Shown: one piece after another, positions 55,738 through 64,000 of the stretch
Numbering within the stretch: the stretch's first letter is position 1
Layout of the letters: each line of letters starts with the position of its first letter
Assembly: GCF_000687475.1 (NCBI RefSeq)
Contig: NC_057316.1
Coordinates: forward strand, 4,836,001 to 4,900,000
DNA: 64,000 nucleotides
Direction of reading: 5' to 3'
Origin: Ustilaginoidea virens
Lineage: Eukaryota; Ascomycota; Sordariomycetes; Hypocreales; Clavicipitaceae
The notes under the pieces: generated by a model
What the model saw: the letters and a program-made list of their open reading frames with translations, nothing else
What the model was told of the DNA's origin: nothing
Database searches by the model: none
Translations under genes and position numbers: made by a program

Positions 55738-56155
55738 TCAAGAACACGAGTGTCGGTACTCGCAAATTGTAAATTGTAGTTAAGCCTTCATCTGCACCAC
55801 GTATTGCATATTGGAGTACTCGACTTCTTGTCTTCCGCAACTAGGGCATTGTTCTTGTACAGTGCTTTCGGTTTGCGCCGTTTGCAACTGGTGGCGCTCG
55901 ACGACTTGCATCATTGATTGCAGTTTTTGACGCAGAAAAGACGGTTTCAACAGTGTGGAAATGACCTTTGATCCCGCGTCTATGATGGAAAACAAAAGCA
56001 GAGTTAGGTAAAGGTGCAGCATGGCTAAAAAGTTGCTCCTATTGTCGCGCACCTTTGTTCTAGGCTCCGCAACATCCACACTTTAATAGTTCCTTTTCGT
56101 TTTCTTTACGGAGTAGTGGTACATACATAGGAAGAAGGGAGCCGCTCGACGCCAT
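55738..56155 (-). pseudogene. rpa12: Decayed copy of RNA polymerase I subunit Rpa12
   Basis: On the minus strand, MASSGSLL starts an exon reading EKELLKCGCCGA-stop-NK, where family members have CCGAENK; a GAG-to-TAG change is implied. An intron (GTGCGCG...CATAG with a CTAAC branch site) leads in phase to DAGSKVISTLLKPSFLRQKL, VVERHQLQTAQTE and the second zinc ribbon's CPSCGRQEVEYSNMQ. Then one base is missing before IRGADEGLTTIYN and one is surplus before CEYRHSCS-stop. The first ribbon's FCxxCGNLL is also lost (PMYVPLL). Rpa12 normally aids RNA cleavage and termination by Pol I with two C4 ribbons; both are damaged here. A functional copy elsewhere is expected. Confidence 0.75.
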
Positions 56156-56592
56156 TGTGCATCGTTTGGAGGAAACACTGTCAAATTCTTAATCCTGTTA
56201 TTGGACATCGGAGGTACTTGTGGATCCTCTCCAGACTCCCGTGGCGCTAAGTCACTGACTGGTTGGTCGAAAGGGTTGGAGGTTGTTAGCTGCCCTCCTT
56301 TGCTGCCTGCCAAGTGCAACGTCACAAGCCTTCCAATCCTCTCCTCTAGTCTCTTCTGCCCTCGCTATCGACATTTTGCTACTGTTGCTAGATATTCGGC
56401 GCATGCAATCGATTCTCTGCCAAGTCATGGTGAAGCGATCTTATTGATGGATGGTCTTGTACCTCGCTATACCTTGGTACCGCCAGAACTGCCTGAAGGC
56501 GTTGCCTTGCGCCTTCCCTCTTGCGACGAAACCTGACAGCTCCTTCCCTGGACGATGCGTGAAGCCGTGGTCCCATTGTAACGAGCTACAAC
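56156..56592. other. Upstream region of scc2
   Basis: No gene supported; lies between the divergent rpa12 pseudogene and scc2 and probably holds the scc2 promoter. Confidence 0.5.
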
Positions 56593-59500
56593 ATGGCGGA
56601 AATGGCCTCATACAAGGCCAACGGTTCCAAGAACGGTGTCAAACCGGCTTACAGCCATGTTGCGCTGAATCATGTCATAAATCGACCCTTCACTCTGCAA
56701 GAGTGTTTGCCTTACTCTCCGCAAACATCTACAGCTCCATTCTTGCCTGGTGAGAGCTCCTTCCCAATGCGCTTGGGCCTTGGCTACTGTTACTTCTCGA
56801 ATCCAAGAAACTAAATATGACATCTGCTCGATCCTGACGCCCTAATCCAGATATTATTCCTGATCCGAGTATAGACTCTGGGTCGCCCTCATTGTGTGTT
56901 TCCGACCTGTTCCCAACGCAAGATTTCGACAAGGTGAACCAAGAAGCGACTAGTCCCTTGAACGGATCAAAGAATCTAAAGCAGACTGTGGATCATATTT
57001 TGCATGATCTAAATCCGTCCAAACGCACTCAATAGTTCGTGATGCTCGAACAATCCGGCTCAAAAACCTGCTAACTATCGAAGCAGCAAGTTTCCGACCG
57101 TGCCTCCCGGTGCTCGTACTCTACTACCATCGACCCACCACAGAAGCGTATCTGAGACTTTGTCGCCGGTTACAAAGGCGGTATACGAAAGAGTCGGCAA
57201 CTTCTTCAAAGCCACCAAACCAAATATTTCCAGCCCCAAACTCGTCAACGGGGATCCGACTTATGCTTCGAATTCATCAGAGCACGCGCAGCCATCAAAG
57301 ACTAGTGTGCAGCCCATGTTGAGCAATGGACCCTTGCAACCAAGAATAGAAGTTGCCATACCTTCAAAAAGCTCATTCGATCGTTCTTCCTACAACTTGG
57401 TTCCGGAAATAGATGCGTCAGATCATCAAAGAATTATCCAACCTTATGACCAATTGGTTGTCGATGCGTTGCAGTATAGCAAATCCAACCCAAAAACAAA
57501 CACAGGCCAGGTGACTGTCAACGAGACGTCTGGCTTCCGCATAGAGCTGTCAACTGGAGGAATCAAGTCGGATGAATATTTGGAGTACATCGTTGCGCCG
57601 GACGCTCCAGAAAACCTTTCAGTGAAGAGAAATCAGAGCGGAATTCTAGGGGAAACCCAAGATATTCTTGGGGAAAGTCTTGATCAACGTCAACGGGGAG
57701 AGGCAGCGCTTGACGCTTTAGACAGACTGATGCGTTCCGTCTTCGCGGCCGTGGGCAATGCCCTGGCAATGGAACCTGGCTTAGATCACATTGTCATGTT
57801 GACACATGATCAAGAAGCAACCATGACAGCCGCAACACAGCAAAAAGTGCACACAGCAATCCAAAAAGTCATAGACTTGAAAACCTTCAATGCTGTTCCC
57901 CTGGAAAATCTTATACGGGTTATGAAACTAGGCGAGGCGAGCTTGAAACAAGCCGACGGTCTCGATATCCGCATTGATGACAACTGGGATGAGGCGGCAG
58001 TAGATTCGTGGGTTCAACAATTGAGCGAAGTTGAAACAGCTTTGAAGGCCGCGCGAACGTGCCTGCGAATACTGTCCGGGTGTCGTGAAGACAAGCAACT
58101 TTACTCCGAATCTGTCATCAATAAGTGTGTCAACATTTTCAAAGTCGTCACGGAGGATATCGTGATACCCTTGGTTGAGCTCCGTAACTCTGGAAGCTCA
58201 AGTGGTCTTTTCAAACTCTTTCAGAAGAACAAAAAGGCAATCGCGTCCGTGTTTGTTTGCTGCCAAAAGCTCTCAGCTCTTTTGGCTGAACTCATTACGA
58301 AGATCGAGCTGTCCGAAACAGTCGTAACTACCTTGGAATTTACCGCTTCTAAGCTAATCTTTGTGGAAAACGCATATCTTGAAAAAGATTCAGCTGTTGG
58401 AACGCAAAAATTCGATGGAATCCGCTCAGTTGCCATGGTTATGCTGTGCCAGATTTTCGTGATCAAACCCGAGCAACGGCAAGGCATCATTGACGACATC
58501 TTGACGTCGTTGGAAAAGTTGCCGGTCGGCAAGCTGAGCTCGAGGCAGTTCAAGTTGGCTGATGGGGGCAGCATACAGCCCGTCTCTGCACTTATCATGC
58601 GACTTGTTCAAGCCAGTTCTGGAAGAATCAGAGTGGCCAGCGGCAACGTCAACGGCACTAGTGGGCGCTCCTTGGATGCGGTCGCGTTAGGAGAAGATGA
58701 CGAAGACGGCCAAACATTGCAAACGACCCAAGCGAAGACTACAATCTTGAGCGAGGAACAGGGGGCCCAGCAGCCGGCACTGGCCATCCAGGAACTGGAA
58801 GCTGTCGCTGCGCCCTTGAATGACACGGCCATGCGGAATGCCTCCTATGTTATAAATTTCATCGTTAAGCGAGCCATGGGATCCACCAAGTCCGGCGATA
58901 CCCCGTATCGCAACCTTCTAGATTTGTTTGTTGATGACTTCACGACATGCCTCGACTTGCCGGATTGGCCATCAGCAGAGTTGCTTTTGCGGTTGCTAAT
59001 GGTCATGATGGTGCAACTATTTGAGGCCCCAAAAACAGCGGCGCCAGCAAAGAACATGGCTTTGGAATTGCTGGGTACGATGAGCGCTGCTGTTTCCCGT
59101 CTACGTTCCCACGTAAAGCGGACTGCCACATCCCTCGAGAGCGGTGACGCTACGACGGAGTATGCCAAGTATCTTTCTGACTTGGCTACACACTGCCTCG
59201 AGCAGAGAAGTCCTATGGAGCATATTGTCGCCTGGTCTGGACCGTATCGTGGTGCACTAGAGTATCTGCAGGGTAAAAGCTCGGATGACCCTCACTTGTC
59301 AAGCGCCATATCATTTCTGATTTTAGATTGGGCGACCAGAATTCACGTCACGTACGACAACCTCGAGGAGAGTGATGGCGAACGAGATAAGGAACTCGGC
59401 CGTTCTGCTTACAGACTACGAATGATGGTAGAAGACCGCAACTGGCTTTCCAGCGAGTATGCTTTTAAATCCGTGCCGCCAAACCTTGCCAAATTTGCCT

Positions 59501-62310
59501 TCTCAATCCTTCTGCTGCGGTCTCCCTTTTGCGAATCCTTTGGCAAGATTGTGAATATTCTCTTGGGCTCCATGGCTAGTGATCAAGCGACGGTACGCAG
59601 CAAAAGTCTGAAGAGTGTCAATCAGGTGCTCGAAACGGACCCCTCCATTTTGGACAGTGACTCGACGGTCATTCAACTTATCTTGGACTGTGCGAGTGAC
59701 TCTTCTGTTCAGGTCAGAGATTCCGCTCTAGGCTTGCTGGGAAGCTGCATAGGGATGCGGCCCGGCTTGGAACCGAACCTTACGCCGAGGATTATAGATC
59801 GCTTTCAAGATGCTGGGGTTGGTGTGCGAAAGCGCGCAATGAAGCTTGCTCGTGACATTTACTTGCGCAACCATGGCAAAAGTTTGCGCAGTGCCATTGC
59901 CAACGGGCTGCTTCGTCGCGTCCAAGATCCGGACGAAAGCGTGCGGGATCTAGCTCGGCAAATGATTGAAGAAGTGTGGTTTGCGCCATTCTATGCCAAC
60001 GAGAATACCGCAAGTTTCGAAACATCCTTGACGGACCATGTCTCCCTGATCATCCAAACTGTTAAAGCTGGTACCGTGACTGAAGTTCTGGACAAGGTGT
60101 TTCAGGCCATCCTCAAGCCTCAGAACAAGTTTGCTGAAAACCAAGGACCCTTTAACGTGTGCTTGAGATTAGTCGGAGTCATGTTTGGATTGCTTGACAA
60201 CCCCGAGACGGAGGATGCCTCGGCACCCTGCGGCCGTGATGCTTTGCAGGTTCTCACAATTTTCGCAAAAGCAGAACCAAAACTTTTCAACCTCGAGCAA
60301 ATCAAGCTTCTGAAATCCCAACTGTCCAGTTTTACTGGCGCAAACGAGCTGGTTGCTTTCAGAGCCGTTACCGTCATATATAAGAGAGTGCTACCACAAC
60401 TTCCCACTCTACACTCGGAGTTCCTATCAGAGGTCAGATTGCAACTTCTGAAAGGGATCGGGAAAATCTCGTCCCGTGGGGCACTGGATGATCTAATTGC
60501 TTGCTCCCACACGGTCTGTGAACTCCTGAAGGATTTTGCACCACTCGGCAACCTCGTGGCATCAAGCTTACTGGCGATCCAAAGACTGATCAAGGCGCCC
60601 CTGGACCCTAAACGGCTTCATCTCGTTGCCGCCTATTCCATTATTGTGGGCAGTGTGGGCAAGCACTGCGACCTGGACAAGCAAGTCCACATCTTCAGAG
60701 ACAAGTTCCCAGGCTGGAAGGGCGATTCGGTTCCAAAATTGATTGTCGATATTCTTTCTCCGTTTGCTTCCCCCCAGCAGCCTTTGGAGGCGCGGAAAGC
60801 GGCGATAGAAGCCATCGGACTCGTGTGTCAATCCTGGCCCCGGAACTATGTCCTTGCGAAGGTTTACACGGCTTTTCAACAGGTATTTCAAGACAAATTA
60901 CCTGCGTTGGAGGCGCTGATCCTCAAATCATTCAAAGAATTTCTCGTGACTGAGGAGAGACGGTCGGAAGCAGCAGCTGAAGCCAATGTTAAAGAGAAGA
61001 AGAAGGAGCTGACTGTCATGGGGGGGACGAGTTTTGACGACGTGGCGAGCGCCACCACGCAGCGATTCCTTCAAGACATTACTCGAATTGCCATGTCTAG
61101 TCAGGATGAGCACGCATTTCTGGCCATGGAAGTACTTGGAAGCATCAATCGCCAAGGCTTGACACATCCAAAGGAAATCGGCGTCACCCTGATTACTCTT
61201 GAGACATCTGCCAACAGGAAGATTGCTGAGCTCGCGTTCATGGAGCATCGTTCGCTTCACGAGAAGCACGAAACTGTTGTGGAGAGAGAGTACGTCAAGG
61301 CGGTGCAGTCAGCCTACAATTACCAGAGGGATGTGGTGAAGGATTCACATGGAGCTACCTTGGATCCTTTCCAAGCCAAGCTCCACCTCTTGATGGAAGT
61401 TTTGAAGATAAGCAAGATGAAGAACCGGCAGCGATTTCTGGAGAAGCTGATTGGTCAAGTAAACTTTGACCTGGCGAAACTGAGTGCCAAGGAAGATGTG
61501 CCACCTCATGTCGAATTTTCGCGGTTCATTGCAGAGAACCTTGCGTTCTTTGAATACCAGACGGTGGGAGAGCTGCAGACTACAGTCAATGCCATTGAGA
61601 AGATGGTGACGGGCACAGGGGCCACAGTCGCTCAGGCGATAGAGTCGGAAGTGTTCAACGTCCGGATGGATGTCGAAGAGGCGGAGCAGGCGCGTGCAGT
61701 GCCAGAAGCTGACGATCCGGCCCCTAGCTTGGCGGATGGATCGCAACTCGAGGCACCAGCTTGTTCTGTTCGGGCGCCTTTGCTCTCCGTGGAACCAGAG
61801 CGTCTGCGGCAACTCACTACCGCGTCCATCATTTTGCTCTCGCTATGGGAGGTCCGGACTTTTTTGCGCCGACTGTACGGCATGGGCACGAGTAGGCACG
61901 ACAGCCGCGCGAAATCCGTGGCAAAAGATCTAAACAAGACACCAGTGAAGGTGCAGGGCGTGCACGGAACGAAGGTTTGGGAAGAACTGGTGTGTCACAT
62001 GAACGGGCTGGTCAACCAGCAATGCATGGCGGACAAATGCAAAGCTTTTGTGGAGTTGATGAATGTTGACAAAGAGTTCAAAGTGGCGGATGAAGATGAT
62101 GGCATGGACATGGACGGGCCGAGCACGCCAAGCGAGGGTGACGAAGAGGAAGATGGAGGGGACAGAAGCCGCAAGAGAAAAGGAGCAGGAACACCTGGGG
62201 GCCGGAAGAAGAGGGCGCGTTCAGGCTCACCGGTACGCAAAAGGGGCCGGCCGCGGAAACAAAGCGCAGACCGGAGCGACGACGACGGGCTTGACGGCGG
62301 CTGGATCTGA
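56593..62310 (+). CDS. scc2: Cohesin loader Scc2 / Mis4 / Nipped-B
   Basis: Scc2 with Scc4 loads cohesin on chromosomes. Exons 56593-56749, 56851-57034 and 57087-62310 join in phase to 1,854 residues. The N-terminus (MAEMASYKANGSKNG... PFTLQECLPYSPQ) is the part expected to bind Scc4. Conserved blocks follow: LYSESVINKCVNIFK, GIRSVAMVMLCQIF, a FKLADGGSIQPVSALIMRLVQ motif, long HEAT repeats (VRDSALGLLGSCIGMRP, VRKRAMKLARDIYL, VRDLARQMIEEVWF), and the C-terminal block RQLTTASIILLSLWEVRTFLR with FVELMNVDKEF. The acidic tail ends in a basic region with KRGRPRK, an AT-hook core, suited to AT-rich DNA binding. The last exon is over 5.2 kb. Confidence 0.94.
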
Positions 62311-62354
62311 CCGGCAAACAGAAGAACGAATGCGCGAGGAGATCCGGGACGAAT

Positions 62355-62358
<4 letters not shown>

Positions 62359-62447
<89 letters not shown>

Positions 62448-62455
62448 GGATGTAT
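62359..62455. repeat. Compound (CA)n-(TA)n-(TATG)n microsatellite
   Basis: About 21 CA units run directly into about 16 TA units and then TATG units, about 50 bp after the scc2 stop codon, so probably in its 3' untranslated region. Confidence 0.95.
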
Positions 62456-63289
62456 ATACAAAAAGGGGTGTATACTTGCACGCTGGGATTCACGCGCTCG
62501 ATTTATCGCCATGATGACTCGGATCAACCATCGGACGAAGAAGGACTAGGGTGGCGTCTGGAGGAAAAATTTTGCTGGTCTAGTTTTTCGCATCTTGCTC
62601 TTTTGTTTTGTTTTACTTTCTACTTCGAAAGATACCTGAGCATGATGGTTCTACATGGCAGGAAACGGGATTTTCTACACTAGCTCTCATATTTGATATA
62701 CATGGTAGACGAGATGAAATGACTATACATACAGTACGTGCTATAAAAACGGGCTGGTTATCAGGTTAGCTAGCTGGAAGGGGAAGGCTTTAGATAAGCA
62801 GACACGAAAAAAAAGAAGAAGAAAAAAATTAGATTTGTTTTCCACTGGATTTGGCCTCGATTGAATGGGCCAAGGGGATGGTTGCACTCGGAACATGGCG
62901 AGTATATTATATGCAATTGTGCACATGGTTGCACGATCTGATGCATCCACCCACCACCCACCTTTGCACCTTGAGTCTGGTGATGTTTGGAGCGGTGCGT
63001 GAACCTTAGGTACCTACATGTACCTAAGTTGAAGTGAGCGTGCTGGTGCCTGGCCCCTGGCCCCTGGCCCCCTGTCCCCCTGTCCCGCGCCCGTCCACAC
63101 CCACCTACCCACTGGGGCGATCCGATCCCAGCACGCTGACCGTGCAGAAGTTGAATGTACTTGTACATGCCAGACCCGAGGCCCAGCCAGCCGTGCTAGG
63201 ACCAAAGGTTGCACTCGCACTGCACGGTGGCACGGCCAGCGCCTGTGTGCTTCACTTTGAACAAGACCCCTTTTCCCGGCCAACTTGCA

Positions 63290-63291
<2 letters not shown>

Positions 63292-63326
<35 letters not shown>
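63292..63326. repeat. (CT)n microsatellite
   Basis: About 15 CT units in a pyrimidine-rich tract. Confidence 0.95.
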
Positions 63327-63329
<3 letters not shown>

Positions 63330-64000
63330 CCTCGTTCTGGCCTTCGCTCTCCTCGCCTTGTTGATAATTGCTTTGCTCTCTCTGCGGTTGTTCGCTTCGG
63401 CCTCTCCCCTCCTCCCCCCTCCCCCCCCGGTTCGCGCCGGCAGTCGACAAGCCCAGCCCTTGTCATCGCGCAACCATTATCCATCAGATCATACCGGGAA
63501 GCGGATGACGTCGTGCCTTGCCAGCAAAAGCTAGCTAGGTAGCTACCTTGATGTTGTTGCCAGGTAACCTGCCACATTGCAAACCAGTTAGACTACATGC
63601 CGGGTACCTAACCTTGAACCAACCAGGGCCCGTCCCACATCCATATTAGGTACCAAAGGTACTCAGGTACCCAGGTGCGCCCACCCCCTGGGGACCTGGC
63701 TCCTGACTCCTGCGCCCAAGCGGTGCTCGCCGCCTTTGGGCGCCGGTTTGAAATTCCAAACAAAAGTCTGGTCTCAGTCCACACTCGTGAGTGAGTACAC
63801 GCCCGGGAGCCAACATACATCACAGCATACATCATCGACCCGCCAATTTCCAAGTCTCCCGGCCCAGCGACCGTGTGCGAGGCATGGGCCACTAGCATTG
63901 ACACTACTACTTACTACATGTACTGTGGCAGGCTGCCCCTGCCCCGGGTTGACCCAGAGTCTGCTTCGCGCCTCCCTTTATTATTGCTGCCGCGTGGTGA

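Larger units (their letters stand above)
62311..64000. other. Intergenic region with microsatellites to the window end
   Basis: No gene supported on either strand. After the repeats listed separately there are pyrimidine-rich tracts (63280-63430) and GGTACCTA-type elements at about 63008, 63535, 63605 and 63650-63672. Confidence 0.5.

Overview
The window is nuclear DNA of a filamentous ascomycete. Genes are split by short introns (about 45-190 nt) with GT/AG ends and CTAAC/CTGAC-like branch sites. The conserved proteins have the size and wording expected of Sordariomycetes, most likely Hypocreales; I cannot fix the genus. Most gene models below come from joining exons by hand, and in nearly all of them the reading-frame phases close exactly.

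Accessory part (1 to about 13 kb). After the 3' end of an uncharacterised gene come three hairpins, a decayed ankyrin-repeat gene, a tandem array of three cysteine-free small secreted proteins, and a divergent gene pair. That pair is the main discovery candidate. One member is a 118-aa secreted precursor carrying five Kex2-type KR sites and five copies of a SPYTDTDKIAV repeat. The other is an intact six-exon UstYa-type (DUF3328) protein with two HxxHC motifs. This is the layout of a minimal dikaritin/ustiloxin-like RiPP locus. A NACHT-type NTPase gene broken at its P-loop closes the region.

Core part (13.4 to 64 kb). The genes are ltn1 (ribosome quality control ubiquitin ligase), a CDK-activating-type kinase, rpn1 (26S proteasome), an OPT oligopeptide transporter, 5-formyl-THF cyclo-ligase, mtr10 (nuclear import), a large Cys-rich low-complexity protein with a Zn2Cys6-like module, ras1, a seven-exon molybdopterin-binding-domain gene, aim7/GMF, nbp35 (cytosolic Fe-S assembly), tRNA-Gln(CTG), deoxyhypusine hydroxylase, a decayed rpa12 copy, and scc2/mis4 (cohesin loader). 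These are unrelated housekeeping functions without operon logic. Aim7/nbp35 and lia1/rpa12-pseudogene are tail-to-tail; OPT/cyclo-ligase and rpa12-pseudogene/scc2 are head-to-head.

Long gene-free stretches (about 33.2-36.2, 39.9-42.4, 43.5-48.8 and 62.3-64 kb) hold microsatellites, homopolymers and two recurrent short motifs, TACGGAGTA and TACCTAGGTA.
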